From the NCBI RefSeq assembly GCF_963678635.1, contig NC_087066.1, positions 42,751,777 to 42,780,168 of the forward strand: a DNA stretch of 28,392 nucleotides, read 5' to 3'. Each line of letters opens with the position of its first letter. Positions within the stretch are counted from its first letter, which is position 1. Origin of the DNA: Symsagittifera roscoffensis (Eukaryota; Xenacoelomorpha; Acoela; Convolutidae). The position numbers and the translations under genes are program-made. Under the pieces are notes generated by a model. The model was not told the DNA's origin and did not search any database. It saw only the letters and a list, made by a program, of their open reading frames with translations. Shown piece after piece: positions 12,001-19,279 of the stretch.

Positions 12001-15000
12001 CACGAACAATATCAGAAACTTCTCATTCCTACTTATCACTACACTTCCTTAGAAGACACAAAACAGGTATCGTATAGTGGTAGATATTATGTCAGCAATT
12101 TTGTTTTGAATTTTTAGCAGTTCTTTTATTTTGAAGAATTGTCTGTTATTTTTACTTTGCCTAAATGTGTTAAGTTTAAAGAGTGGTTGAACGTAGATGA
12201 TTTTTTTTGTTTTTTCTCGACTGGTTGTGCTAAAATTAGTTCGCGCTCAAATTTTCAGCGGTTTGTTTTCTGCTTTCTTTTTAAGTTCAGTTATTTTCTC
12301 TTGCTCAAAGGAAGGCAAACTCCACTAGCGAACAGCAAAAGTGTAAATTTCACGAAAAATGCAATCGGCTTCTAATTTCGAAAGTGGATTTTAGTTTTCA
12401 GACTTTCAGCGGATTTTTTTTTACCTATCGTAATTAATGAATTCAGGTTTTAGAGTAGTGAACGTTGTGAAGACTCTTATATAGGTCTTGCTGATTTTTT
12501 TATAAAAGTTTATTTGGCTTCAACTGTTTCAATTTATATGTTTTGGCTTATTATGATTATTATCCTTGCGATCAGCAAGGGTATTGCAATCGGGTACTAG
12601 ACTTTTTTCCCCGTAAAAAACTTTGTTCACAAGATGAGCTCCAATTTCAAAATTTCCTCTTTCAGCACTTTGCACGTTTACAATCTGGAGTTATTGTGCC
12701 TAGAGTTAATGCGTTATTGGATCTACTGGTTAAAAATTTCGGCCCAATTTTTGTCGGTTTATTTGCCAGATGTTTTTTGGAAATTTCTATTCAATTGGTT
12801 ATTAAATTTATTTCGAAGAAAGTAAGACAATGAAAGGTTTTTTTCATACCTGTTTTTCAATACGCTTTTGTATACTGGCTAAAACTTTCAGTTTGAAAAG
12901 AAAAAAAAACTTTTAAGCGAATGGTCAAGATAAGAAATGGTGAATTTAAGTTAAGTTCATAGTGAATCCAAATTTCTTTGCGTTTCCTGCACTTATGCTC
13001 TGGTGATAACGAATGCGCCTGGGACGGCAAAGTTCCTGGTTTTGAATCCTCTAGGACCTTTTTTCAAACAGGAAATAATCTGTTTCAAACAAAAATTGTC
13101 TTTTACCTTAGAGTTGCTCCTAGTGTTCTGATGTACCTCTGTTAGTATTTTTTTAACCTGACTTCGTATGTTTTTTTTCGCTCAAAAAATTCATTCTGCC
13201 CAAATGATTTTGGACTTTTTGTTTGGCTTGGTGACCTTATTTTGAGTAGTTTCATTTTAAGCATATTTTTTATGCTGAACTCTGTGCCGCGCAAACTGCT
13301 GAAAATCTTAATAGAAGTTATAGTTCAAGTTTTTAATTGCAACAGTTCTTTTTTCTTTTTTTTGGCTTGATATATTTCGGCCTATATTATATCGGTTTAT
13401 TGGTCTGATATAGCGTCTTTCGACGAGCGAAAAAAATTGGTTGTGCGTGTACATGCTTTAAGAGTGAGGGGGACTAAATAAATTCTTAATAGTCTTCTAA
13501 TAGTTTTTTGAATTTTTGTCGGCTTTTTTCCCTTTTTGGGGTGTAATAGGTTTCGACCTATAATATATTGGCTTAGTAGCCTCAAATTGTTTCATTTGAC
13601 GAGCAAATGAAGTTTTGCGGGATAGGGGCACTCATTATTTTTTCATAAGTCTTAAGCTATGGTTTTTTCCGGCTGACAAGGTTTCTACCAAGGTATTTTC
13701 GTCTTTGTTACCGCTGGGTAAATTATTTACCGATGCTAATTTCACGTTTTATTCTCTTAGCATATTTTTGTTTCAAAACTAGCCTTATTCATTTTGATCG
13801 ATCTAGTTTTTTTTGACATTTTCGAAATTTGTTTTTGATTTTTTTCTTGTATCGCAAGTGGTGCGAAGCTCAGCTTCGCCTCTGTGTTGAAAATATACAA
13901 AACGGCTAAGAGCTGAAATGGAGGTACTCAAAAAAAATAGCAAGCTCATAAAAGGTGCGGTTCAGAGTCTGTCTTGTTGCAGTTTAAGCAAGGACAGACC
14001 ATTTTAGCGCACATTCGGCTTTTTTCGTGATCTAAATTTGCGTTAAATCAAGGGAAAAGTAGAATTTCATGCTATGTTTTTTGGAGTGGGAAGCATAAAA
14101 ATTTAAATTTTCAAGTTTTCATTGCAAAAAATTTGTTTGAGACTCAACATGCGTTGACATAATCTTTGTTGGATGACTTTTCGCACGTTTCTTGTTCAAC
14201 ACCAGCAATTATGTTTCTGGACGTATTTTCTCCAATTAAACATAATTCAGACAAAACTTTGATTTTTTTTTTCAGTTTTATTTAAGTTAGTGGCTATTCT
14301 ATGATTGCTTTTCTGCTAGCAATGTTTGTGCGAACAAAGCGCCGCTTCGCCTCTGTAATATAAATTCAAATTCAAGGTTCATTCTGCTTAAGACGGGTTC
14401 CAGGCTTGGGGTACGTTTCCAGTCGGGATCTGTTTTGTTAAGCAAACTAAAAAATGTTGGCTATTTTATACCATCTGCTTGTTTTTGTCTGCTTAATTCC
14501 CGAACCGGGGAGGATTTAGGGGGAGAGAGACTCCCCCTCTGGGGTTCGAACCCTCACAAACCAAAGGAATTTATGACATCCGTTTCCAGCTGACCAGCAC
14601 TAAATAGTTCTAAAGGCGCCGTTGGCGCCAATATATACTAACTTTGAAGGGGAGCGCGCGCCGGTAAAACGGAAATTTTGGCTCAAATTTTTCCAACCGC
14701 AAAACGGAATTTTGACCTGTGACCTGTTTTTTTTTTCAAAAATTTGCCTGCACCACAACTTTTTATCAAAAAACGATTTTTGAACGGTGTTCTGGGAGCG
14801 CTCGGAAAACCAATTTGGGGTCGACCTAAATAAAGGTCGACCAAATTTTTTGAAAGTGTGGCTTCTTACTAGAATTTTTTTATGTTGCACAACTGTTTTC
14901 CAAATTTTTTTTCGACATTTTTTGAATTTTGTTTGTTTTTCATGTCTTTTTTGTTTTTAATCATTTTTGTATCGCAAGTGAGGCGAAGCTTAGCTTTGCC

Positions 15001-16679
15001 TCGGTGTCTCAAGTTGAGATGATTTATCGATGAAATGTCAATCACGAATTGTTCTCTATGTTCAAAGAGCTTTAAGGACATGTATTTCTATCTTCAAAAG
15101 CTGAAGTTTTTCAAAAAAACGCAAGTTTCTTTGTTTCCTCTCGTTCATTGACGCTTTTCCAACTGTATGTTGGCAATTTTTGTTAATGCCGTTTATGCTT
15201 TGGAAAGGTAAGGTGGCTTATAGGAGCGGATGTCAAGTAATTACCTTATTGACAGAAAAAGTGTTAGTTCTTGAGTGAGTATGGATGCTCATCTGGTAAC
15301 TGTCAAGGCAAGAGGACTCTTTTTCAGTTTTACACTTCTTGCATAGAATTGCAATTTATAAAATTCTTTAAAAGTTGTTTAAATTAATGTTTTAAATATC
15401 TGTTGACACTGACACGTTTTAGTGCAGTTTAGAAAATCAAAAGTCATTTTACTAAAGGTTTAAAATATTATGTTTAAGAGACGATCAACGTAGTTCAGAC
15501 TCTTATATAGGTCGTGATGATTTTTTTGTTGTTTTTTGTCAGAAAAAGTCTTAAAATGCTCTATTAACAAAATAAGTGCATTCATACTTGTGAATGCATT
15601 AATGAATGCCCTTAGGAAAGCTGAATTGGCGCAAAAACGTGATCGAATTCTACGATATAAATTATGTTGCAATTTATTTTGCGAAATTCGGGCCTGAGAT
15701 GTTAACCCAAAACCAATAATTTTGGCTTTTTTAGATAACCATTATAGCAAAATGAGTGTCTTAAGTAGCCGAACAAAGTTGAGAAGACTATGATCTCTAA
15801 AGTTTTGAGCCAGACGTTTTAAAATTGTTTTCAAATAAAAGTTTGGCATTTTATGTTGTAATAATGACATTTTTTGCCTTTCAAACGAAAATAATTTTAG
15901 TTAAAAATAATTTTGAAAGATTATACTCTTCTTCAACTTGTAATTCACTTCAATCTAGACGTTCACTTTAATCTAGTTTTATCAGCTATTAATTCAGTAG
16001 TTCCCGTGTAACTCTTAATTGACTAAAAAAAGGCAAAAATGATCGGTTTGAGCCAGAATTTCTTTTAAAAATTAGCAAATAATTATGTTGAAATTCTAAG
16101 CAAGTATACTCTTTAAAGTTTTTTATCTAAAGAAAAATGAATTTGAGAAAATTGCGTTTTAATTTTCAAGCTTCATTTGTTTCGTCCGGATAATTTAAAT
16201 CAGCATTGTAGTTTTGAAAGTGGAATTAATTTATAGATTTCTTAGCGGAAGGGAAATTTTACCTAATATTGCAGTTTTTCTCAAATTGGGTTAGCTTATC
16301 AAAAACGTGCCAATCATAAATTGCTTTTGAAATTCAAAGAACTTTAGGGACATAATTTTTTTCTTTGAAATTTGAAAGTTGAAGTTTTTTCAAAAAAACA
16401 AGTCCATTTTTTTTTCGTTTGTCTGCGGCACAAAACTTTTTTCGTGACCGGCGTCACGAACTGTTATAATATATGTACGAAAACTGATAATTTATTAATT
16501 TTCAGGTCATCAAAGAAAGAAAAGAGAAACAGAGAAGACTTAGTTTAGAAGAATCAATTGACCGAGTGGAGCAGCAAATGGGAAAGTCTTTCTCTGAGAA
16601 GAAACGAAAGAAAATCAGGGAAAAAATCAAACTACTGCAAACTCAGAGAGAAGGACCGCACATCGAGCTTGAACATTAG
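2923..16679 (+). CDS. Gene 1: C19orf44-like (DUF4614-type) protein, 12 exons, 5' end missing
   Basis: Coding joins: 2923-3047, 3240-3275, 3905-3973, 4266-4467, 4901-4930, 7102-7227, 7321-7652, 10745-10884, 11039-11343, 11567-11644, 11903-12066, 16506-16679. Every intron is GT-AG and the joins keep one open frame of about 592 residues to TAG at 16677. Most of the protein is Ser/Asp/Glu/Lys-rich and probably disordered. The last ~130 residues are denser: an I-x-x-MVVEKETIE stretch, SYNPSAVAL, a FIENTRKLHEQYQKLL helix, YHYTSLEDTK, then a basic helix with LSLEESIDRVE. This order (AY/SYxPxxxAL, FI-x-x-xRxLH, Y-x-TLE-DTK/EAK, LxLEEA/S) is what I recall of the vertebrate C19orf44 C-terminus; a YS-x-DSFDD motif upstream also fits. 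The family's molecular role is, to my knowledge, undefined, and I infer none. The frame is seen directly; the family name rests on remembered motifs and has not been searched. The N-terminus lies upstream of the window. Confidence 0.72.
3240..3275 (+). CDS. Gene 1, visible exon 2 (36-nt microexon)
   Basis: Thirty-six bases, phase 0 on both sides, encoding RLTINRQSNVDQ between acceptor tatatttag and donor GTGAGT. It is symmetric, so skipping would keep the frame. The call rests on good splice sites and phase match only; there is no domain support. Confidence 0.5.
3905..3973 (+). CDS. Gene 1, visible exon 3
   Basis: Sixty-nine bases, phase 0 to 0, acceptor cattTAAG and donor GTACCA. It encodes DLDEEYDQFDMDSPPKTPVS followed by ARK, an acidic segment with an SPPKTP proline-directed phosphorylation-like motif. 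It ends in (S)ARK, like the TSRK end of visible exon 1. That may be chance or an old exon duplication. Confidence 0.65.
4266..4467 (+). CDS. Gene 1, visible exon 4
   Basis: Acceptor gcttgtAG, donor GTAAAT at 4468. Phase 0 in, phase 1 out. It encodes about 67 residues rich in Ser, Gly and Val: VRFSTQLSIASGEDN, then a Met/Ser/Glu segment, then PTPGASSSSVQLGVGG and SANLFQDSG. GC content is clearly above the surrounding introns. Confidence 0.68.
4622..4740 (+). ncRNA. Possible relic of a hammerhead-ribozyme-bearing retroelement
   Basis: Positions 4629-4665 read AAGGCCAGCAGCACTGAATG then GCACCGAAACGTCAGC. GGCCA...TGGC can pair as a stem followed by CGAAAC, the 3' core of a hammerhead. Animal Penelope-like elements and related retrozymes are known to carry hammerheads of this general layout. 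The expected CUGANGA core upstream of the stem is not intact here (ATCAGAAGG), so a catalytic RNA is unlikely. It lies in a gene 1 intron. Confidence 0.3.
4901..4930 (+). CDS. Gene 1, visible exon 5 (30-nt microexon)
   Basis: Thirty bases between acceptor atttacag and donor GTATTT, phase 1 on both sides, encoding SEKSETGSS flanked by split Gly codons. It can be skipped in frame. The composition (Ser/Glu) matches its neighbours. The short length makes this one of the less certain exons. Confidence 0.45.
4931..5680. other. 5' part of the 2.2 kb intron, nothing recognised
   Basis: T-rich intronic sequence with no open frame, tRNA-like box or copy of the repeat modules that I can see. Confidence 0.4.
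5683..6150 (+). repeat. Composite SINE-like element: 5' module, two tRNA-like heads, palindrome module
   Basis: The 5' module TTTTTCCAACCGAAGTCGCA (5687) recurs at about 8171 and 17229. A TGTTGCTGCTTTGTTTTTGG flank also matches 8530-8550. Two tRNA-like units follow. The first is at 5812-5880, with A-box-like GTGGCGCAGATGCGAGGA and B-box-like GAGATTCAAATCC. The second is at 5953-6020, with TTGGAGCAGATGCGAGAA and GCATCGATTCCGG. A weak double-palindrome copy is at 6110-6148. The order is the same as at 8163-8750. Confidence 0.6.
6555..6970 (+). repeat. Modular repeat: head and body
   Basis: Head AAAGAGTCGGTGAACG...CACTCTTATATAGG (6555-6591), then the body with ATCGAACAGCAAAAGTGTAA (6729), CCCAGCGAAATGAAAAATTT and TATTGACCCAGTTTTATAAA. 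It lies about 130 bases upstream of visible exon 6. Confidence 0.65.
7102..7227 (+). CDS. Gene 1, visible exon 6
   Basis: Acceptor gtgactAG and donor GTAACC, phase 1 to 1, 42 codons. It encodes DLEMEVNLGIEDILPATVKP, then a DSASEEDPFDALGQNLL segment. An acidic ...FDxxxxNLL patch of this kind is, from memory, also present mid-protein in vertebrate C19orf44. The upstream intron is 2,171 bases and full of repeat modules. Confidence 0.7.
7321..7652 (+). CDS. Gene 1, visible exon 7 (largest)
   Basis: 332 bases, phase 1 to 0, acceptor tttaatAG, donor GTATAA. It encodes about 110 residues: DINELSVANSDEPPKP, a strongly basic block (RTKTKRQSRSARRLPRLSSF), a Ser/Thr run (RTSSRSSTTSASED), an acidic block, and a basic end (DRGKSKK). 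This is a charge-patterned, probably disordered region that could bind nucleic acid or act as a localisation signal. It is separated from exon 6 by the shortest intron (93 bases). Confidence 0.72.
7960..8566 (+). repeat. 5' portion of a composite SINE-like element
   Basis: The module TTTTTTCCAACCTAAGTCGC is at 8171-8190. Positions 8515-8555 (TTATTAGAATATGTAGCTGC, GTGGCTATTTTTTGGGG) resemble the flank just before the tRNA-like head at 5812. A weak stem-loop-like segment is at 8027-8050. The rest is AT-rich, with no gene seen. Confidence 0.45.
8567..8640 (+). repeat. tRNA-derived SINE head (best preserved)
   Basis: A-box-like TAGCTGAATGGTTAGTGC at 8574-8591 and B-box-like CAGATTCGAATCC at 8616-8628, spaced as in a tRNA. 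The ends do not pair as a 7-bp acceptor stem and the anticodon and T stems are imperfect, so this is a Pol III promoter-bearing SINE head rather than a functional tRNA gene. Confidence 0.65.
8641..9170 (+). repeat. Composite element: palindrome module, second tRNA-like unit, full body
   Basis: Palindrome module TTTGCGAAGCAGAGCTTCGC at 8722-8741. Second tRNA-like unit at 8770-8838 with CTTAGCGCTTGAGCTAGAAG and B-box CAGGGTTCGAGTC (8821-8833). The body follows: GGAAGGCAAACGCTACTATC, CTATTGATCCAGTTTTCTCA (8986), AAATTTAAAGAGCATTAAAT, ending in the hairpin CCAACTGTCTGTTGG (9158-9172). Together with 8163-8640 this is the most complete copy of the composite element, about 1 kb, with no ORF of note. 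Confidence 0.65.
9290..10030 (+). repeat. Second degenerate tandem array (about five units)
   Basis: The landmark AAGTTATGAACTTCGG recurs in diverged form at about 9316, 9486 (AAGTTATGACCCCGAA), 9590 (AAGCTATGATTCTCGG), 9750 (ATATGGCCTTCAAG) and 9969 (TGTTATGTCCTTCAG). These are accompanied by TTTTTGATTTGTCGACC- and ATCTCGAAAACTA-like segments. Spacing is irregular (about 105-220). It lies in the 3.1 kb intron before visible exon 8. Confidence 0.5.
10242..10744 (+). repeat. Modular repeat running up to the exon 8 acceptor
   Basis: Double palindrome at 10242-10285 (GTATCGCAAGTGGTGCCAAG), then CCAGGAAAAGTCTTAAAATG (10299), as in the copy at 15538. The body includes CCCAGTGGAATAAAAACTTA, GTCCAGTTTTCTCAAATTGA (10545) and the terminal hairpin CCAACTGTCTGTTGG at 10706-10720. 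The splice acceptor TTTTGCAG is at 10737-10744. Confidence 0.65.
10745..10884 (+). CDS. Gene 1, visible exon 8
   Basis: Acceptor catttTGCAG at 10735-10744; donor GTAATT at 10885. The frame reads through to GCA TAG TAA, so the donor must lie inside the apparent stop. The exon ends in TA and the next begins with C, rebuilding TAC (Tyr). Content: VDKTEKVAVEDAYDDSRR, ESMVSMYSQDSFDDVS, then TTEPPYSDQDQA. The acceptor sits 24 bases after the terminal hairpin of a repeat body (see findings). Confidence 0.7.
11039..11343 (+). CDS. Gene 1, visible exon 9
   Basis: 305 bases, phase 2 to 1, acceptor ttggttttAG, donor GTAAGT. It encodes an acidic start (DSESDITLPENQEKLLDEVK), a DSSGASVTSYDSDSDVTTS stretch, a basic SKKESNRKHKSPRSREQE block, and GHVTVGQEYFAERETETSI. 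The charge pattern is the same as in exon 7. Confidence 0.72.
11522..11566 (+). repeat. Tandem duplicated intron end (two GTAAGT...TTTTTTAG units)
   Basis: 11522-11543 and 11543-11566 are near-identical units, each starting GTAAGTT, containing GTGTTTGTTTTTT and ending TAG. The second ends exactly at the acceptor of visible exon 10. Each unit therefore holds a consensus donor hexamer and a good acceptor within 22-24 bases. Confidence 0.75.
11567..11644 (+). CDS. Gene 1, visible exon 10
   Basis: 78 bases, phase 1 to 1, donor GTATGT. It encodes DRVFHQIVTIQPKSIASMVV and EKETIE, the start of the conserved-looking C-terminal region. The acceptor is the second of two tandem TTTTTTAG copies at 11536-11566. 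Using the first copy would bring in an in-frame TAG. Confidence 0.72.
11903..12066 (+). CDS. Gene 1, visible exon 11 (conserved C-terminal core)
   Basis: 164 bases, phase 1 to 0, acceptor cccattTAG, donor GTATCG. It encodes MTSYNPSAVALTTFMSNH, then KATRTFIENTRKLHEQYQK and IPTYHYTSLEDTKQ. This is the best family evidence in the gene: an amphipathic helix with FIExxRxLH followed by Y-x-Y-TSLEDTK, the signature I associate with the C19orf44/DUF4614 C-terminus. Confidence 0.78.
12183..12510 (+). repeat. Modular repeat body followed by another head
   Basis: Body anchors: GTTCGCGCTCAAATTTTCAG, GGAAGGCAAACTCCACTAGC (12310), GAACAGCAAAAGTGTAAATT. A fresh head TAGAGTAGTGAACGTTGTGA with ACTCTTATATAGG lies at 12451-12485. 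It starts the 4.4 kb last intron of gene 1. Confidence 0.65.
12992..13058 (+). repeat. tRNA-like SINE head
   Basis: A-box-like CTCTGGTGATAACGAATGCG and B-box-like CTGGTTTTGAATCC with tRNA-like spacing. Acceptor-stem pairing is not evident, so a SINE remnant is more likely than a tRNA gene. Confidence 0.5.
13360..13670 (+). repeat. Two diverged direct copies, ~178 bp apart
   Basis: TTTCGGCCTATATTATATCG near 13375 matches TTTCGACCTATAATATATTG near 13550. Each is followed by a TGACGAGC/CGACGAGCGAA-type segment and a GGGxCACT/GGGGGACT segment, then a TCTTAATAGTCTT / GTCTTAAGCTATG end. It is an ancient tandem duplication inside the intron. Confidence 0.5.
13795..13892 (+). repeat. Double-palindrome module, best copy
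   Basis: TCGCAAGTGGTGCGA followed by GCGAAGCTCAGCTTCGC: two adjacent, slightly overlapping inverted repeats at 13852-13879, then CTCTGTGTTGA. It is preceded by GATCTAGTTTTTTTTGACAT, as in the copy near 90-190. Confidence 0.65.
14321..14560 (+). repeat. Palindrome-module fragment and B-box-like relic
   Basis: 14321-14360 has TTTGTGCGAACAAAGCGCCG followed by CTTCGCCTCTGT, a decayed palindrome module. 14541-14555 (GGGGTTCGAACCCTC) is a strong B-box match, but no convincing A-box lies upstream. Confidence 0.4.
14612..14870 (+). repeat. GC-box repeat, copy 1
   Basis: It contains AAAGGCGCCGTTGGCGCCAA, GGGGAGCGCGCGCCGG, a GGGAGCGCTCGGAAAACCAA segment, and GGTCGACC twice near 14819-14842. The same landmarks in the same order occur at 26164-26384. 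This sharply GC-rich, palindromic DNA contrasts with the AT-rich surroundings. Confidence 0.65.
14969..15190 (+). repeat. Palindrome module fused to body tail
   Basis: GTATCGCAAGTGAGGCGAAG (14969) then CTTAGCTTTGCCTCGGTGTC. From about 15035 it is the body 3' part: CAATCACGAATTGTTCTCTA, TTCAAAGAGCTTTAAGGACA, and CCAACTGTATGTTGGC (15158-15173). The middle of the element is missing, which suggests an internal deletion. Confidence 0.6.
15475..15620 (+). repeat. Modular repeat head
   Basis: TAAGAGACGATCAACGTAGT...CAGACTCTTATATAGG, then GTCAGAAAAAGTCTTAAAAT and a GTGCATTCATACTTGTGAAT palindromic stretch that matches 10330-10370. Confidence 0.6.
16200..16440 (+). repeat. Modular repeat body, partial
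   Basis: AGATTTCTTAGCGGAAGGGA, GCAGTTTTTCTCAAATTGGG (16271), GCCAATCATAAATTGCTTTT and TTCAAAGAACTTTAGGGACA align with other bodies. It ends about 65 bases before the last-exon acceptor. A small inverted repeat GTGACCGGCGTCAC follows at 16443-16456. Confidence 0.6.
16506..16679 (+). CDS. Gene 1, last coding exon
   Basis: Acceptor aattttcAG at 16504-16505 after a 4,439-base intron. 57 codons plus TAG at 16677-16679. It encodes a highly charged helix: VIKERKEKQRRLSLEESIDR, VEQQMGKSFSEKKRKKIREK, ending GPHIELEH. LSLEESIDRVE continues the conserved C-terminal motif. The frame runs on from TSLEDTKQ of the previous exon. Confidence 0.75.
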   Translation, partial: VIKERKEKQRRLSLEESIDRVEQQMGKSFSEKKRKKIREKIKLLQTQREGPHIELEH

Positions 16680-16748
16680 TGCTTAGTTTTTTATTGTATA
16701 TATGTCCAAATTTGTAAGTTCAACAATTGTACAAAATCTTATACATAG

Positions 16749-16754
16749 AATAAA
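16749..16754 (+). terminator. Polyadenylation signal of gene 1
   Basis: Canonical AATAAA 70 bases after the TAG at 16677-16679, in an A/T-rich 3' UTR. This gives gene 1 a short 3' UTR of about 90 bases. Confidence 0.7.
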
Positions 16755-16934
16755 TTATCCGCAAATAATTCTTTCAAGTTTCCTTCAAATACTTCGTTTT
16801 GAGAAGGGTTTTATTGAAGAAGCAAAAAAAAACTCCCTAAAACTTTGGTAGAATCGGAAGTCTTACCAATTTAATTTCAAATGCAAAGTCAAAATTTATT
16901 TTGAATGATTCTTAACGGGGCAGAAAATTTATAT

Positions 16935-17260
16935 ATTAATGAAGTGAATACGCTTATTTAGGACGTGCGCAGAAGCGGATCTTGAGGGGATTTTTTTCAC
17001 TTTTTGAATTTGATTAAATGTTCGCAAAGTGATCAGCGCAAGTTCAAGCCCAATTTTAAATTTGGTTTTTCGCGGTATCACATATGGTTTTGTTAAGTTT
17101 ACTTCATTCGCTGTTATATGAAAGTAAACTCCACCATTGAAGGGCAAAAGTATAATGGTCACGAGAAATGTGAATGACCTCTTGTTTACAAAAGCATAGC
17201 TTGTGTTATATTATGACCTTTCTTTTTTTCCGACCTAAGTGGCAAATATTGTTGCGATAA
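16935..17260 (+). repeat. Decayed modular repeat and 5' module
   Basis: A weak head (AATGAAGTGAATACGCTTAT), then body pieces TTTGGTTTTTCGCGGTATCA, AAACTCCACCATTGAAGGGC and GTCACGAGAAATGTGAATGA. The 5' module TTTTTTTCCGACCTAAGTGG is at 17225-17244. It lies downstream of gene 1, so these repeats are not confined to introns. Confidence 0.55.
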
Positions 17261-17387
17261 AGTTGTTGCGACAAAGCGTGTTAATTTTGAAGTGTTCATT
17301 TTGCTCCAGCTATTAAGTACAGCCAATGCTAAGGATATTAGCACAGACTATTATATTACAAATAACACTTTAGCTTCAAGGTATCAT

Positions 17388-17456
17388 GGATCTGTAGCAT
17401 AGAGGTAGATAAGAGAACAACATCAAAAAAATAAGAGGGTTCAAATCAGGGCAGGG
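17388..17456 (+). repeat. tRNA-like SINE head
   Basis: A-box-like TGTAGCATAGAGGTAGATAA (17393) and B-box-like GAGGGTTCAAATCAGG (17435-17450). It follows the 5' module at 17225, keeping the order seen at 5683 and 8171. Confidence 0.55.
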
Positions 17457-17689
17457 TCAGATGTTTAAAATGAACTTCTTCGTATGCTAGTTAAAATTCG
17501 TCCGCTCTGTAAAATGAGACATGTTAGTTGGCAAATTTGTTTTTTTTTTTCAAATTAACTGGTACTCCTAATGCGTCATAATTGGCTTTCGTCACTTAGC
17601 AATTATGTAGACTCATAATTGGCGTGCGTAACTTAAGAAATTTTGTAGACTCAAAGTTTTACTCATTCATTTTTTCCCAGTAGCGCTAT

Positions 17690-17960
17690 CGGTCTTATTT
17701 TTAATTGCTTATTTTAATGTTAAATGAAGAAAAACTTCACCATCGAACAATAAAAGTGAGGGCTACTAAAAACATGAATGACCTCTTTTTTCAAAGTTGC
17801 TTTTTTTTGCTGCGTTCCCAGCGGAACGAAAAATTACCGAAAGGTCCCCTTTTCTCTTAATAGTTTAACTTTACGAAAAAACGTCAAACGATAAAGACTA
17901 TTAGAATTTTAAACAGCGTCAACTTAATGAGTTTTTTTTCTGAAAATAGGAAGTTTCAAA
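17690..17960 (+). repeat. Decayed modular repeat body
   Basis: AAAAACTTCACCATCGAACA, TAAAAGTGAGGGCTACTAAA, TTCCCAGCGGAACGAAAAAT and a TCCCCTTTTCTCTTAA version of the ATCCAGTTTTCTCAA landmark. It is more diverged than the intronic copies. Confidence 0.5.
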
Positions 17961-19190
17961 ATGTTAACATTGTTTTCAGCTTTCTTTTTTGTTCAAAATG
18001 TTTAAAATTTCTCTAAACTATGCTTTATTTACGGAATTTACAGTATTGTTCTTTGCTCAGTTTCTGCGAACAGCAAATATCATAATATTTGAGCAGATAC
18101 ACTTTCGAACTTTCTAAATTCTTTTAGCAACATGTCTGTTTTTTTTACGAAGCGCAATTTTGTCTCTGCGCTCATTTTTTATCTTCTACTCAATAAAAAA
18201 TCAAATGCGTTCGTTCAAAAGTATTCATTTTATAAAGTCTAAACTTTATTACCAAGTTATGTAAGCCCAATTGAAATTGTTACAGTAACCCAAATTTTTT
18301 CTAATTAGGTTTCAAGTTCAATTTAGCGTCTTCGGTTTTTTTGTGTCCTTTATTTAATCGTTTTTCAAATGCAATTCAAGTTTGAAGAATATTTTCAATA
18401 ACTCATTTTGAAGTCGGAAGTTTCCTTTCAAATTCAATTTAACTTCATAAACTGAATGGATGGCAAGTTACCCTCTCCAATAACAAAAAAAATTAATGGC
18501 ACAAAAATTTTGATTGACGCGCAGTTTGACCCTTTTTCTTCGAATTTCGAATACTAATTTTTTTTTAGAAACAACTTTTTTTTGGTATTCCAGGATCATT
18601 GACTAATTTTGGTTGTCTAGTAACTGTCTAGTTAAGATTGTCTGGTAACTGTTTTTCAAGAAAGCATAGTATGTTTTTTGGTACAATGTTTTTTGTATAT
18701 ATATTTCCTCAACTCCAGACGTATTTTTACGAGTTTACACGCGAACTTTAAATATTTAAGAAAATTTGAGGCATTTTCCGTAATGATTGACTGCCCCTTT
18801 TTGTTTTCTTTTAAAAACTAATTTGACAGTAAGTCTTCTATTTGTCCATATTTTGAACTAACTAATTCCATGAATGCTCAAAAAGTATCAGGAAAATTTC
18901 TACCCCTAGAAATGAACAATGGGCTATTCAGACTATCTTAGGCAAAGAGAAGGTCTATTGACCACTCATCGACTAAGAAAATCCCATCTTCTGTTTTTCA
19001 ACAAGAAAAGGAAACAAGCCATTCAAAAGTTTTATTTTGTATATCCTTTCGATTATTCATTTAGAAAAAATCAAGGTTTAACAAGGTCACGTGGCTGTAC
19101 ATTGCTGTACACGTGGCGCAGAATTTTTCCCACCATATTCTTAAAAAATGCCTGAAAAGTTTTCCTAAATGACTTTTTTCACGTTTGTTC
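17961..19190. other. Intergenic DNA, nothing recognised
   Basis: AT-rich. A faint palindrome-module relic at 18144-18175 (TACGAAGCGCAATTTTGTCT) is the only known element. The 78-codon open frame at 18919-19155 has no recognisable motif or polyadenylation context. Confidence 0.4.
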
Positions 19191-19195
19191 ATTTT

Positions 19196-19277
19196 CGTTT
19201 TTTCTGTGCCTGGTGGGATAAAAGTATCTAAGAAAAGTAAAGAGCTTAGACATAATTGACAGGCACAGTAAAAAACG
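19196..19277. repeat. Short inverted repeat (hairpin)
   Basis: CGTTTTTTCTGTGCCTG at 19196-19212 and CAGGCACAGTAAAAAACG at 19260-19277 are complementary except for one bulged base, around a 47-base loop. The size fits a very small foldback or MITE remnant. No obvious target-site duplication. Confidence 0.6.
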
Positions 19278-19279
19278 GA

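Noticed and set aside
12543-12833. 96-residue + strand open frame
   Set aside because: It sits in the repeat-filled last intron of gene 1, and an overlapping frame is equally open; nothing supports translation.
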